Of a stretch of 64,000 nucleotides of DNA, positions 1 through 9,166 are shown piece by piece (position 1 is the stretch's first letter; the number at the start of each line of letters is the position of its first letter). The stretch covers positions 62,001 through 126,000 of the forward strand of contig NZ_QVFV01000003.1 in assembly GCF_004212215.1 (NCBI RefSeq), read 5' to 3'. This stretch comes from Leptolyngbya iicbica LK. Lineage in GTDB: Bacteria > Cyanobacteriota > Cyanobacteriia > Phormidesmidales > Phormidesmidaceae. The notes under the pieces were generated by a model. That model did no database searches. It had not been told where the DNA came from and worked only from the letters and a program-made list of their open reading frames with translations. The position numbers and the translations under genes are program-made.

Positions 1-31
1 CCATCCCTTTTTTTCGCGGCTACAAGCTTCG

Positions 32-697
32 CTACCAGGGCAAAATTTCACCATTGCTATGCCAAAAGCTGCCCGTGTTTTCTAAGGTCAAATCATCAAT
101 CCGGGCCAGCAAGCCTTTCACCGACTCTGCCGGCGTAATGCCATTGGTCGTAAAGCCGGTCATACGTGTGCTCACTAAACCGGGGTGCAGAATCGCGACG
201 GCAATGTTTTGGGGTTTTAGGTCAATAGCTAATGACTTACCCGCCATAGAGACCGCCACTTTAGACATGCGATAGCCATAGGAACCGCCGGAAGTATTGT
301 CTGCAATGGAGCCCATGCGACTAGTCATGATGATTACCTTGCCGCCGCTGACAATCTGGGGCAATAGGGCATGGGTGAGTCGCAGCGTGCCGATCGCATT
401 CACCTCAAATTGTCGGCGAATGCTCTCAAAATCCAGATTGGCCAGACTAATGCGTTCCACAATGGCGGCATTATTAATCAGCACATCCAGGCGAGTGTCC
501 TGCAATTTTTGGGCTAATTGCGCGACTGAGTCTGCTGAGGTGATGTCGACGCCAGTTTCTACTTGCACTCCGAGGGCGTCCAATGCTTCGGCACTACTGC
601 GACAAACGGCAATGACCGTGTCGCCTCTTTGCTGTAGTTGGCGGCAATATTCTAAACCGATCCCTCGGTTGGCCCCAGTGACTAGATAGGTTGCCAT
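32..697 (-). CDS. short-chain dehydrogenase/reductase (SDR)
   Basis: NAD(P)-dependent oxidoreductase of the classical SDR family; the substrate cannot be told from sequence. The Rossmann dinucleotide motif TGANRGIG sits at residues 7-14, the structural NNAA motif follows at about 78, and the catalytic Tyr/Lys pair appears as YRMSK near 145. The ATG at 695-697 was chosen because the fold begins at once (MATYLVTG); a longer reading frame to 790 adds 31 residues with no family likeness. The 221-residue length is normal for a compact SDR. No operon partner is visible on either side. Confidence 0.85.
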   Translation of the reverse strand: MATYLVTGANRGIGLEYCRQLQQRGDTVIAVCRSSAEALDALGVQVETGVDITSADSVAQLAQKLQDTRLDVLINNAAIVERISLANLDFESIRRQFEVNAIGTLRLTHALLPQIVSGGKVIIMTSRMGSIADNTSGGSYGYRMSKVAVSMAGKSLAIDLKPQNIAVAILHPGLVSTRMTGFTTNGITPAESVKGLLARIDDLTLENTGSFWHSNGEILPW

Positions 698-1177
698 GCG
701 ATCGCTCACCCTGCTCATCAACGTTGATGTGAACCAACTTACCGTGCCCTGAAACATTTGGGGGCCGCTTTGATGCCGCGCTGCAATCAATTTGAGGGCT
801 AGAAGACTAAGCCTTCAGCCAATTGTTATTGATGTCGGGCGTGGATGGCTTCGTTCAAAGAAAAATGTAACGACGATAAGTCATGCCTAAACTCGGCTTG
901 AGTCAGCCGTTTCGTAGTCTCAATTTGAGTTAGTCAGAATCAATGAATCCGCGTCGAGGTCAGGCAGCGGTTGCAAGGAAATGGCTGATATGGCTGCCGC
1001 TTAGGCACAGCATTGCCAAATCAAACTGGTGGTGAATACCTTTGATGGGGTGGCCTGTAAAGCCGCTCACAGAAAATAGAACTGCAAGATGCCGTCGCAT
1101 CTTGTGCGGCCAAACCTTTGGGGCCTTGTTAAGTCGACATTTGCAGTAAGCCCCTCAGGGGGCACTCAGAGCCCAGA
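698..1177. other. intergenic region, no gene seen
   Basis: About 480 bases with no convincing coding frame on either strand. The only structure seen is the small hairpin at 1085-1104 listed separately. Confidence 0.5.
1085..1104 (-). terminator. possible terminator of the small upstream gene
   Basis: Perfect 8-bp inverted repeat CAAGATGC / GCATCTTG with a 4-base loop. Read on the minus strand it lies about 75 bases after the stop of the gene ending at 1178 and is followed by a T-rich stretch (CAGTTCTATTTTCTG). The tract is not a clean U-run, so this is tentative. Confidence 0.4.
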
Positions 1178-1375
1178 CTATTGTTGAGGACAAGGGCACC
1201 GATCGTTCATCGCTCCGACCAGCAAACGGTCAATGGCCAACCGCTCAGATTCCTCCAGGTTAGGGGAACCCAAGGCTTGGGCTAAAACTCGGCGATGGCT
1301 GTCACTGATGGTGCCCGTTGAAACCTTGCGAGCCTGTAGCTCTGCTAGGGCCAGGGAAAGATTTTGAGATGTCAT
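1178..1375 (-). CDS. small hypothetical protein
   Basis: A 65-residue protein I do not recognise. It starts MTSQNLSLALAEL and ends in a Cys/Pro-rich tail (RCPCPQQ). The middle is helical and charged, with leucines spaced as in an amphipathic helix. A longer frame to 1468 exists, but the internal ATG at 1373-1375 gives a more protein-like start. No Shine-Dalgarno sequence is obvious. A candidate terminator hairpin follows at 1085-1104. It may be a lineage-specific small protein; it may also be spurious. Confidence 0.4.
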   Translation of the reverse strand: MTSQNLSLALAELQARKVSTGTISDSHRRVLAQALGSPNLEESERLAIDRLLVGAMNDRCPCPQQ

Positions 1376-1752
1376 AGCGTCAACTGATTGCTCAGCAGTA
1401 CAGTTCAAGTGTGCCTGATGCCAAAGCGTATCGTCTCGGTAATTGCCCTGAGTATAGAGAGATTTCAACTATTCGTGAGGCCAGCTTCACAATCACCGAT
1501 GCCCTCTATGCCAGAAGTGTGCCAGTCATCCTCGCTTCGTCACCCACTCTTCACGCCAAGAGCCTTGCTGTATTCTGGCGAGAGATCTTTGTGGTGCAGC
1601 CATTCGGTACGTTTGCTACACAACTCGTGGCTGGAATATCTGCCCGCAAGACCGTAAGAGAACCGCATAATCACAGTAAAGTCGAGTGCTTAATTTATCT
1701 CGGTCATTCACCGCAATACGAACTTTCACGGAACTGATAGGAGTTGCAAGCT
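1376..1752. other. intergenic region, no convincing gene
   Basis: Open frames exist on the plus strand (1388-1657, 1411-1737), but their composition looks non-coding and no ribosome site precedes them. I see no repeat or RNA structure here. Confidence 0.4.
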
Positions 1753-2172
1753 GTGGCTGAACTGAAAACCCGCCCCAATGATAAAAGTGTCACTCAATTT
1801 CTAGATAGCTTGGACAACGAACAACGTCGGGTGGATGCGTTTACCCTCCTGGCGCTCTTTGAACAAGTGACTCAGCGTCCGGCGGTGATGTGGGGCGATT
1901 CTATTGTGGGGTTTGGCAGTTACGAGTACACCAACTCGACGGGAACATATCGCTGGCTGATGACGGGCTTTGCGCCACGCAAGCAGAATTCCACTATCTA
2001 CGTGATGCAAGGATTCGACGACTATGCTGATGACTTACAGCGCTTAGGTAAGGTCAAAACCGCTAAATCGTGTCTATACATTTCCAATCTGTCAAAGATT
2101 GATCTAAAGGAATTAGAGAACTTCTTGACGAAGATTGTGGCGGATATGCAGGCCAAATATCGCTGTCAGTAG
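1753..2172 (+). CDS. DUF1801 (YdhG-like) domain protein
   Basis: A 139-residue single-domain protein of the DUF1801/YdhG type, whose biochemical role is not established. The family pattern is visible: RRVDAFTLLALF near the N terminus, then VMWGDSIVGFGSYEY, GFAPRKQNSTIYVMQGF, and a C-terminal helix that includes the family-like LYISNLSKIDLKELENF. The GTG at 1753 was preferred to the in-frame TTG at 1744 because AGGAG at 1739-1743 lies nine bases upstream of the GTG and directly abuts the TTG. It stands alone, upstream of and convergent with the kinase-like gene at 2306-3067. Confidence 0.8.
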   Translation: MAELKTRPNDKSVTQFLDSLDNEQRRVDAFTLLALFEQVTQRPAVMWGDSIVGFGSYEYTNSTGTYRWLMTGFAPRKQNSTIYVMQGFDDYADDLQRLGKVKTAKSCLYISNLSKIDLKELENFLTKIVADMQAKYRCQ

Positions 2173-2305
2173 GGGAAAAGGCGATTTTCTCAAGTGAGGC
2201 ATGGGGGGCCAGAGAGCAAGGGGAATGAGGGCTCTGGAAGCTATGGAGTCTTTCGTAGTAAGTGAGGACAGCATTGGCGAATGGTATCCCCACTCCAAAT
2301 CTGCA

Positions 2306-3067
2306 TTATTGGCTGGGGGCGAGCGGCAACGTAATTTGTAATTGAGTCGCTTCATCAGCGGTGGAGCCGACGGTCAGCCGCCCATACATGCTGGCAACCA
2401 TGGCGTCTACTAGGCTCATGCGGAGGCTAGTGGAGAGGGTATCATCCAGGGTGAATTCTGCTGGGTTTGGCAGTTCAATGGGTTCTTGCCAGGGGGTGGT
2501 GGCGCGATCATCGGTCAGGGCAATCGCATAGGTCTGCTCTGCGGCGGGGGCAGCTGCTAGGGATAGAGTGCCGCGATCGCCCCCTGCTACCGCTATTTCG
2601 ATCAAGGTTGTCAGCGCGTTGCGTAACCACGCGGCATCAGCCATCACCATTACATCAGCCGGGGGTAAGGCAACCTGGAGGCGTAGATTGCGATCGGCTA
2701 CTTGCACTTGCGTCAGGTCTTGCACTTGTGTGAGCACCTCGGCCAACGCCACGGGTTGTAGTTGGGGTGTCAAGCGCCCCATCTCAATTTTCGAGACACG
2801 AATCATCAAATCGAGATAGGCCAGCATCTGCATCGAAGCGGCGTAGGCATCTGCAACGAACTGACGCTCTTCCTCAACGTCGTCGCAGAGTCCTTCGATA
2901 ATCATCTGTTGCAGGCTAATAATCTTGTTCAGGGGCGATCGCAGCTCATGGGCTGTCCGCATCAAAAAACCGCCCTTAAAGCTCGCCATCTCCAACGCTC
3001 GACAATAGGCCATCTGAAGATTGGCTTCAGGGGTTATAACTGTCTCGGTTGCCGATTGCTTTGCCAT
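2306..3067 (-). CDS. histidine kinase-like protein without a recognisable ATPase domain
   Basis: The 253-residue protein carries a HisKA dimerisation/phosphoacceptor helix with a clear H-box (RTAHELRSPLN, His40), the site of autophosphorylation in two-component kinases. The part that should hold the HATPase_c domain (about 115-250) keeps a family-like outline (MADAAWLRNALTTLIEIA resembles an N-box without the key Asn pair), but I find no DxGxG or GxG nucleotide motifs. There is no sensor domain or membrane segment. It may be phosphorylated in trans by a partner kinase or may act as a phosphotransfer scaffold; this is inference. AGGAG lies just upstream of the ATG. Confidence 0.7.
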   Translation of the reverse strand: MAKQSATETVITPEANLQMAYCRALEMASFKGGFLMRTAHELRSPLNKIISLQQMIIEGLCDDVEEERQFVADAYAASMQMLAYLDLMIRVSKIEMGRLTPQLQPVALAEVLTQVQDLTQVQVADRNLRLQVALPPADVMVMADAAWLRNALTTLIEIAVAGGDRGTLSLAAAPAAEQTYAIALTDDRATTPWQEPIELPNPAEFTLDDTLSTSLRMSLVDAMVASMYGRLTVGSTADEATQLQITLPLAPSQ

Positions 3068-3246
3068 GCCTGGCTCCTGTCAACTCCGGTATCAGCCTAA
3101 AGCCTGTTTTCTCGAATCGGGTAAGTTGCAACGTTGTCTTACAAATTAACGTCGAACTTTATTTTGCAAAGGTGAGAGTGGCTGCACCGAGGGATTGCTT
3201 AGGTGAGAACCAGCAACTGGCAATCACTGCAGTCCAATCGCGATCG

Positions 3247-3864
3247 CTACGCTGGAATGTGCACTGAGCCTTGGCGCAAAATGTCCCACTCGCCCTGTTG
3301 CCAACGAATCACTGTTGAGGGCACCCCGGAAGCGGTTAGGGGAAAGCTGCCTAACTGGGCTTGGAGAGCGGCGATCGCCCCCTGAGACAACAGCAGCAAC
3401 TCGGGAAACTGCGCCGCAATATCGCGCATCTCTTCCAATGCGGGTTGGCCAGAACGATTGACACTCGTGGTCGCCAGAGGACCCGTATAAGCCAAAATAT
3501 GCCGCGCCAACGGATGATCGGGTACCCGAATGCCGAGAGTTCCCGTTTGTAGCGGATTCATTTGGGGCGGTAGGCGATCGCTGGCGGGCAGCACCAGGGT
3601 CAGCGCCCCCGGCCAATATTGCGCGGCCATTTGTCGCCAGATGGCAATTTCTGCCTCGGTGCCGCTGACGAAAGGCAGCAAATCATCCAGCGTGGCCCCC
3701 ATCAAAATTAATGGCTTGTCGGGAGCTCGTCCTTTAGTCGCGTAAATGCGATTGCCCTGATCGGGGCGGGCCGCCAGGGCGGGCACCGTATCGGTGGGAA
3801 AACTCGCCAGCGCCACACCTGTCTGCACTTGTTCTACAAACTCGGCAAAGTCAACCTGGGGCAT
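3247..3864 (-). CDS. tsaC: Sua5/YciO/YrdC L-threonylcarbamoyladenylate synthase
   Basis: Makes threonylcarbamoyl-AMP from threonine, bicarbonate and ATP, the first step of the t6A37 modification of ANN-decoding tRNAs. The YrdC fold is evident: SFPTDTVPALAARPD near the N terminus, then KGRAPDKPLILMG, a central WPGALTLVLPAS, and LGIRVPDHPLARHIL followed by PLATTSVNRSGQPA. The C terminus has SGVPSTVIRW, the usual nucleotide-site strand. An in-frame ATG at 3900 adds 12 residues that do not resemble the family, so the inner ATG at 3862-3864 (MPQVDF) is preferred; neither has a good ribosome site. At about 205 residues it is a TsaC-length protein without the Sua5 C-terminal domain. Confidence 0.85.
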   Translation of the reverse strand: MPQVDFAEFVEQVQTGVALASFPTDTVPALAARPDQGNRIYATKGRAPDKPLILMGATLDDLLPFVSGTEAEIAIWRQMAAQYWPGALTLVLPASDRLPPQMNPLQTGTLGIRVPDHPLARHILAYTGPLATTSVNRSGQPALEEMRDIAAQFPELLLLSQGAIAALQAQLGSFPLTASGVPSTVIRWQQGEWDILRQGSVHIPA

Positions 3865-4006
3865 ATCACGTCTACAATCTGTCACAACGGCGCAAATCAT
3901 AGTTTAAACGGCCCGTTGACCGTGTGATCATTGAAGCGCTTAAGGCAGCGATCGGCTGCTGCTCAATGCTCTATCACGCTATTGCCGCTCAACCAGGAGT
4001 TGACCG

Positions 4007-5224
4007 ACGTTACCTTCCGATCTACTGATTCATCGATATTGGGGCGAATCGATTCAGCCCAAGCGCTTGCCCATTAAAGCTGAGTGGGTGGCGATCGCCG
4101 CCGACCTGATCGCTCTGTTTCAAGCGCACCAGGGCCAGACTCAGGGACAACTCAACCAACAACTGCAAGTGCTCGAAGGCGAAGACACCGACTATCGCAT
4201 CAAGCGGGGACTCGCCCATATTTTGCGATCGAGCTTCAGCACCTTTGAACCCATCAGCCCCCTCGAACCACCCATGCTGCGAGAACGAGCCTTTGCCCTG
4301 GCGAGTAAAGCCGTTCCCAGTCCGGCAGCGACGCAAAGTCATCTGCAAACCCTGGCCGACCAGCTCAGCCAGGAACTCGAGCGGGACGTCATACCCGATG
4401 AAATCCGCCAGGGACTATACGCCGATTTGAAGGAGAACCACATTCTCACTGCCTTTGAAGCGCCCACGCCAGAAGCGCTGCTGCATCGCTACAACCTGTC
4501 GCAAGTGCAGGGCATTTTTTACAAGGCCACCCAGGTCAAGCTCCAGGCTTATCGCAACGACCCGGGGGAATACAAACTACTGTTTCGCTATCTCAAGCTG
4601 TTTCGCCTGATGGCGTATATCGAAGGCGATGCCGACCAGGGCTTCACCATTGAAATTGACGGGCCGACCAGCCTGTTTAAGCCCAGCACTCGCTATGGGC
4701 TGGATATGGCGAAACTGATTCCCGCCATTTTGCATGTGACGAAGTGGCAGCTGACGGCGACGCTAGTGATGCGCGATCGCTACACCCAGCAACTCAAAGA
4801 GCGGCGCTATTCCCTGGAGGCTGACTGCGGCCTGGTATCCCACTATCCCCCCGGTCAGCCCTACGACAGCATGTTGGAAGAGTCGTTTGCCAATCGCTGG
4901 CCCCACAAAAAGACACCCTGGCAGCTCGAACGTGAGGTCGATTTAGTTCCCATTCCCGGCAGCGTCATGATTCCTGACTTCCGCCTTGTCCACCCCGATG
5001 GCCGCACCTATCTGCTGGAAATCGTCGGCTACTGGCGACCGGAGTATCTGCGCAAAAAGTTCGCTCAAGTCCGCAAGGCCGAAACGCCCAATCTCATCTT
5101 GGCCGTTTCCGAACGTTTGAATCTTGAAAAAGCGGGTGTGAAGACGACGGACGTGCCCGCTAAGGTTGTCTGGTTCAAAAATAAGCTGACGCCAAAACTC
5201 ATCCTGGACTGTCTCGAAGCGTAA
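4007..5224 (+). CDS. DUF790 (Bax1-like) nuclease with apparent ACG start
   Basis: Belongs to DUF790, the family of archaeal Bax1, a nuclease partner of XPB-type helicases; cyanobacterial members are poorly studied. The PDDEXK-like core is near the C terminus: IPDFRLVHPDG, then LLEIVGYWRPEYLRKK. The first ATG/GTG/TTG in frame is the TTG at 4067, but the conserved DUF790 opening (LPSDLLIHRYWGESIQPKRL) is encoded upstream of it, from 4010, in the same frame. AGGAG at 3995-3999 stands seven bases before an ACG at 4007, exactly where a start codon should be, and a TGA closes the frame at 4001. So translation seems to start at ACG, or an ATG has mutated or been misread. About 405 residues. No helicase gene is adjacent. 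Confidence 0.7.
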   Translation, partial: TLPSDLLIHRYWGESIQPKRLPIKAEWVAIAADLIALFQAHQGQTQGQLNQQLQVLEGEDTDYRIKRGLAHILRSSFSTFEPISPLEPPMLRERAFALASKAVPSPAATQSHLQTLADQLSQELERDVIPDEIRQGLYADLKENHILTAFEAPTPEALLHRYNLSQVQGIFYKATQVKLQAYRNDPGEYKLLFRYLKLFRLMAYIEGDADQGFTIEIDGPTSLFKPSTRYGLDMAKLIPAILHVTKWQLTATLVMRDRYTQQLKERRYSLEADCGLVSHYPPGQPYDSMLEESFANRWPHKKTPWQLEREVDLVPIPGSVMIPDFRLVHPDGRTYLLEIVGYWRPEYLRKKFAQVRKAETPNLILAVSERLNLEKAGVKTTDVPAKVVWFKNKLTPKLILDCLEA

Positions 5225-5328
5225 AGTTATGCTTAGCTAGCCCTGGAATCCCTGCCCCCTTGTTCTTGAACAAAGGGAATTGGCCATAATACACTTGAGA
5301 CCGAGTGCCCCGGAGCGAGTTCAACTGC

Positions 5329-5700
5329 ATGAGCACAGTTTTGATCGTAGATGACAGTTCGGCCCTGCGTGAGATGATTGCGGGCTTACTGGTAAATGCT
5401 GGTATGACCATCCTCGAGGCCAAAGATGGGGCAGAGGCCCAGCAAAAAATCGAAGCTAGCCCGCCCGATCTCGTGGTGCTCGATATCGTCATGCCCAACA
5501 TGAACGGCTATGAGCTTACCCGCTGGATTAAGACCAACCCGAAAACGAAGGATGTGCCCGTAGTGATTTGTTCTTCCAAAGGGGAGGAGTTCGATCGCTA
5601 TTGGGGCATGAAGCAAGGCGCTGACGCCTACATTGCCAAACCCTTTCGCCCCAATGAAATGGTGGAAACCGTCAAGCAGCTTTTGCGCAGTCAACGCTAA
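5329..5700 (+). CDS. single-domain response regulator (CheY/PilH-like)
   Basis: A stand-alone receiver domain of 123 residues. All catalytic positions are present: acidic pair Asp8/Asp9, phosphoacceptor Asp52 (VVLDIVMPNMNG), Ser82 at the switch position, and Lys104 in AKPF. There is no output domain, so it should act by binding a partner, as CheY and the cyanobacterial Pil/Tax regulators do. The sequence GEEFDRYWGMKQGADAYIAK resembles PilH/PixH-type proteins. The ATG at 5329 follows GGAGCGAG; an upstream in-frame start at 5305 adds only eight residues. A strong hairpin terminator follows. Confidence 0.9.
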   Translation: MSTVLIVDDSSALREMIAGLLVNAGMTILEAKDGAEAQQKIEASPPDLVVLDIVMPNMNGYELTRWIKTNPKTKDVPVVICSSKGEEFDRYWGMKQGADAYIAKPFRPNEMVETVKQLLRSQR

Positions 5701-5732
5701 TCACTAATCGCACGAATGGGCGACCTTTCTGC

Positions 5733-5773
5733 CGAAATAGCCTGCTTTGAGCACATCAAAGCAGGCTATTTCG
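5733..5773. terminator. bidirectional hairpin between convergent genes
   Basis: Perfect 18-bp stem (arms 5733-5750 and 5756-5773) around a 5-base loop, between the convergent response regulator and TolC genes. The outer stem is A/T-rich (CGAAATAG / CTATTTCG), so it can serve as a terminator on both strands although there is no long U-run. Confidence 0.75.
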
Positions 5774-5828
5774 TTCTTGAGGCTAAATGGTCTGTACGCC
5801 CAGCTCTTGCTGGGAGGTATGCGAGACC

Positions 5829-7706
5829 CTAATATGGCAGTTCTTCGTAATAGGATTCGGGCAGGTTGCTCACAGCGCGTTCTAGCTCGGCCAGCGATCG
5901 GTTGTAACCCACGATCGCTTGCACCAGATTCACCTCGGCGTTGGTGAGTTCTGACTGGGCATTCAAAATATCCAATTGGGTGCCGACCCCCGCATCAAAC
6001 CGCAAAATCGCGAGATCTAGCGCTTCCTGCGCTTGGGTGACCGCGAGCCGGGCTGTGCCGATATTGGTTTGGTTCGATTGCAGGTTGTAGTAGGCGCTTT
6101 CGACCCCAAGGCGAACGGTATTGCGCGTTTCTTCAAAATTGCGCTCGGCGATTTCCGCGTCGAGTTCTCGCTGACGGGCGCGGGCCTGGGCCGCTCCCCC
6201 TTCAAAGATCGTCCAAGAGACGCGCGCCCCAAAAGCGTAGTTGTCGCTAAACCGATCTTCCTGATTGAAAAAGTCGCTGATGCTGTAGTTGGCAAATAAA
6301 TTGACCTGTGGTCCCAGGGCGGCCAACTCTACCCGTCGCAGGAGTTCATTTACATCTCGCTGGGTGAGTTGCTGTTCAAGTTCAGCCCGATTTTGATAAG
6401 CCAAAACGATGCTTTCTTCTAACGACAGGGGCCATTCTCCGGCAATATCGACGGGTACTGTGGTGATCGTGAGAGACGGGGGCACGTTTAACCGGCGGGC
6501 GAGAGCTCGCTGGGCCACTTGGCGAGACCGTTCAGCATTGACCAAATCTTGGCGCGCATTGGCGACTTGCACTTCAGCCCGCAACACATCAAAGCGGGTG
6601 CCGACCCCGACTTCTTCTCTTAGGGTCGTGTCTTGCAGGTTTCTTTCCGCTTCGGTCAAAAATGCCTGACTGATGCGAATCGCCTCGATCGCGGCTTGCA
6701 AATCGTAGTACTCGCTGGCCGTAGCCAGGCGCAACTCTTCTCGCCGCCGCTCCACTTCTAAGAGGGCGAGCTGGACTTGTTCTGCTGCGGCAGCGATCGA
6801 GGCCGATCGCCGTCCCGAAGAAAACAGGTTATAGACCAATTCGGCTTGGGTGGAATATGAGACGCCCAACTCTTCCGTGGTTTCTGACTCAAATGTAAAG
6901 CCACCGCCCGGCGTCGGCACTAATTGGGTATCACCGCCGCTGGTGGTGTTTTGACCCTGAATCGTGCCATTAATCGACAACGTGGGAAAGTTCGCCGCTT
7001 GGGCTTCCCGCAGCGCCGATTCGCTCCGTTCCAGTTCTAGCAGTGCCACCTGCAAATCGGGATTGTTGCGATAAGAGAGGGCCAAAGCATCATCTAAGCT
7101 CAGGGGTTGCGTGCCAATGATTTCCACTTCTTCGGGCTGGGTTTGAATTAGCAGTGGATTGGGGTCAGGATCGAGGAATTGCAAATTATCCTGGACTCGC
7201 TCATGGGGGATGGGCACAGCGGCATCGGTAGTGCTGCCAGTGGGCTCCGCAATTACCGGCGGCGTGGTCTCGATCGCGGCTTCGTCCTCTTCATCTTCAT
7301 CAATGGCCGCTTCAGGCATGGCATCATCCGACGCGACATCCTCTTCATCCGTCGCCTCTGTCTCATCAACCATCGTGTCGGCGGTCGGCGCGGCAGCTGC
7401 AGTGCTCACCAGATCCGTGAGCTGACGGGGGCGCTGAGCATCAGCCGTCGGTGTCGCTTGGGCGAGCAACCGTTCGACCTCTGGAAGGGGCGCGATCGCC
7501 TGCGCTGCGGCCGTCTCCGATTTAGCCAGCGACGAGAAGGGGCGCGCGCTGGCGGCTGGCTGAATGGCAACCGACTTATTGTCTATTGGCGGCACCGCGA
7601 TCGCTGAGGCTGGGGCCACAACTCCCAACAGGCTGGCAGCGGGTAGCGCGATCGCGAGGCCCAGAGGCCCACGCATAAACCAGGGTGACAGCATACCTTT
7701 CTGCAT
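5829..7706 (-). CDS. TolC family outer-membrane efflux protein
   Basis: Outer-membrane channel of type I secretion or multidrug efflux systems. The two outer-membrane-efflux repeats are clear, one at about residues 190-400 (LSLDDALALSYRNNPDLQVALLE) and one at about 415-610 (LSLEESIVLAYQNRAELEQQ), with long coiled coils and the usual FEGG and LNAQSELTNAEVNLVQA segments. A signal peptide precedes them (hydrophobic run ending APASA). Residues about 90-160 form an unusual acidic Asp/Glu/Ala/Thr-rich linker. The ATG at 7704-7706 was chosen because AAAGGA lies four bases upstream; a GTG at 7736 adds ten residues. No ABC or membrane-fusion partner is adjacent, as is common for cyanobacterial TolC (HgdD-like) genes. 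625 residues. Confidence 0.9.
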   Translation of the reverse strand: MQKGMLSPWFMRGPLGLAIALPAASLLGVVAPASAIAVPPIDNKSVAIQPAASARPFSSLAKSETAAAQAIAPLPEVERLLAQATPTADAQRPRQLTDLVSTAAAAPTADTMVDETEATDEEDVASDDAMPEAAIDEDEEDEAAIETTPPVIAEPTGSTTDAAVPIPHERVQDNLQFLDPDPNPLLIQTQPEEVEIIGTQPLSLDDALALSYRNNPDLQVALLELERSESALREAQAANFPTLSINGTIQGQNTTSGGDTQLVPTPGGGFTFESETTEELGVSYSTQAELVYNLFSSGRRSASIAAAAEQVQLALLEVERRREELRLATASEYYDLQAAIEAIRISQAFLTEAERNLQDTTLREEVGVGTRFDVLRAEVQVANARQDLVNAERSRQVAQRALARRLNVPPSLTITTVPVDIAGEWPLSLEESIVLAYQNRAELEQQLTQRDVNELLRRVELAALGPQVNLFANYSISDFFNQEDRFSDNYAFGARVSWTIFEGGAAQARARQRELDAEIAERNFEETRNTVRLGVESAYYNLQSNQTNIGTARLAVTQAQEALDLAILRFDAGVGTQLDILNAQSELTNAEVNLVQAIVGYNRSLAELERAVSNLPESYYEELPY

Positions 7707-7786
7707 AGAGTCCTTTAGGCTGAGTAGAGATGGCACAGAGCGGCTTGAGAATATTTCGCCACAAACACTTTACTAAGCGGTTTAGT

Positions 7787-9166
7787 TTAATAGCAATACT
7801 CAAGTGCGGTCTGGCGAAGCGGTTGCAAACAACCTCGGATGAGTCCATCCACACCGTCCACCGGAAAAATGGGCACCTGCAAAGCGCCACTGATAGATTC
7901 TACGCTCTGATCATCTAAAAAGAGCCACTTTTGCGGATTGCCGGGATCAGTCGGCTTTAAGAGTACGGTGGGCAGCAGCAACCCATCGCCCTGGGCGCGA
8001 TCGCGCAAATGATGCAATAGATCGTGCCCCGTCAATAACCCCGTTACGGTAATGTCCTGGCCCCAATAGTCGCTATTCATCGCCGCCATTTCCACGGTGA
8101 GGTCTTCGACTTCGTTCAAGCGCTGCAAGATTGGTTGAAAGGCTTGCTCAACGGCATTTCCCACCACCCAGGTGAGACGTTTGGGCGCGTCTAAACGTGA
8201 CGGTAAGTCCGCAGCGGCAACTTCAAAAGCAGTCAAAAACTGGCGAATGGAACCGACCCCGTTGCCCAATTGCGGATAGTCTTCGTAATCCGCCTCGGTG
8301 GGCAGCGATCGCCCCGCAATGAGAAACCACTCGTCAGCCAGCCACGCGAATGTTGTGCCAAATTGGGGTTTGAATTCTGCTTGCAGCGCCATCACCTGAG
8401 CAATGACTTCCCGCGCTTTTTCCGGTGTCACCGGCACGAGCTCATCTTCTACAGGCCGAAAGCGCGTCAGGCCCACCGGCACCACTGCTGCCGAAATGAC
8501 AGCTGGCACCTCGCCGTGATGAAATTGCGCCAGATCCCGCAGTGTCTGCTCTAAATGCTCGCCATCGTTGATGCCGGGACACACCACCACCTGAGCATGA
8601 ATTTGGAGTCGGTGCTCTTGAAACCAGGCCAGCTGTTGGAGCAGTTCTCCCGCTCGGGGATTTTTGAGGAGTCGCGATCGCACGTCGGGTTCCGTCGCGT
8701 GCACCGACACGAACAAGGGCGACAGTCGCATTTTGGCGATGCGCTCCCACTCCGGTGTCGTCAGATTGGTCAGCGTCAAGTAGCTGCCATACAGAAAGCT
8801 CAGGCGATAGTCATCATCCTTGAGATACAGCGTTTCGCGTTTGCCAGGGGGCTGCTGATCGATAAAGCAGAAGGGGCAGCGGTTGTTGCACTGAATGAGT
8901 CCGTCAAACAGGGCCGTTTCAAACTCCAGCCCCAGGTCTTCGTCGTAGTCTTTTTCAAGCTCAATCTGGTGCGGCGTGCCCTGGGCGTCTTCGACTTCGA
9001 GCAACAAGTCTTCGTCCGCGCAGAGAAATTGATAGTCAATCAAATCGCGGGGGGCCTGACCGTTAATGCGCACCAGGCGATCGCCCGGCTCAAAGCCCAA
9101 CTCTTCGGCAATGGAATCGGGTAGCACACGGGTCACAACCGCTGGACGGGTAGATGACTGACTCAT
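7787..9166 (-). CDS. TIGR03279-type putative FeS protein (PDZ + DUF512)
   Basis: A 459-residue protein nearly universal in cyanobacteria and of unknown reaction. The N terminus holds a PDZ-like module (TRVLPDSIAEELGFEPGDRLVRING). It is followed by a radical-SAM-like cysteine motif (CNNRCPFCFIDQ), which suggests an iron-sulfur cluster, and by DUF512 in the C-terminal half. The inner ATG at 9164-9166 is preferred because PDZ homology begins right there. It lies downstream of uppP on the same strand with a gap of about 135 bases. Radical-SAM activity is inferred from the motif only. Confidence 0.88.
   Translation of the reverse strand: MSQSSTRPAVVTRVLPDSIAEELGFEPGDRLVRINGQAPRDLIDYQFLCADEDLLLEVEDAQGTPHQIELEKDYDEDLGLEFETALFDGLIQCNNRCPFCFIDQQPPGKRETLYLKDDDYRLSFLYGSYLTLTNLTTPEWERIAKMRLSPLFVSVHATEPDVRSRLLKNPRAGELLQQLAWFQEHRLQIHAQVVVCPGINDGEHLEQTLRDLAQFHHGEVPAVISAAVVPVGLTRFRPVEDELVPVTPEKAREVIAQVMALQAEFKPQFGTTFAWLADEWFLIAGRSLPTEADYEDYPQLGNGVGSIRQFLTAFEVAAADLPSRLDAPKRLTWVVGNAVEQAFQPILQRLNEVEDLTVEMAAMNSDYWGQDITVTGLLTGHDLLHHLRDRAQGDGLLLPTVLLKPTDPGNPQKWLFLDDQSVESISGALQVPIFPVDGVDGLIRGCLQPLRQTALEYCY

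Noticed and set aside
1411-1737. 108-codon plus-strand frame before the DUF1801 gene
   Set aside because: Composition is not protein-like and no ribosome site precedes it.
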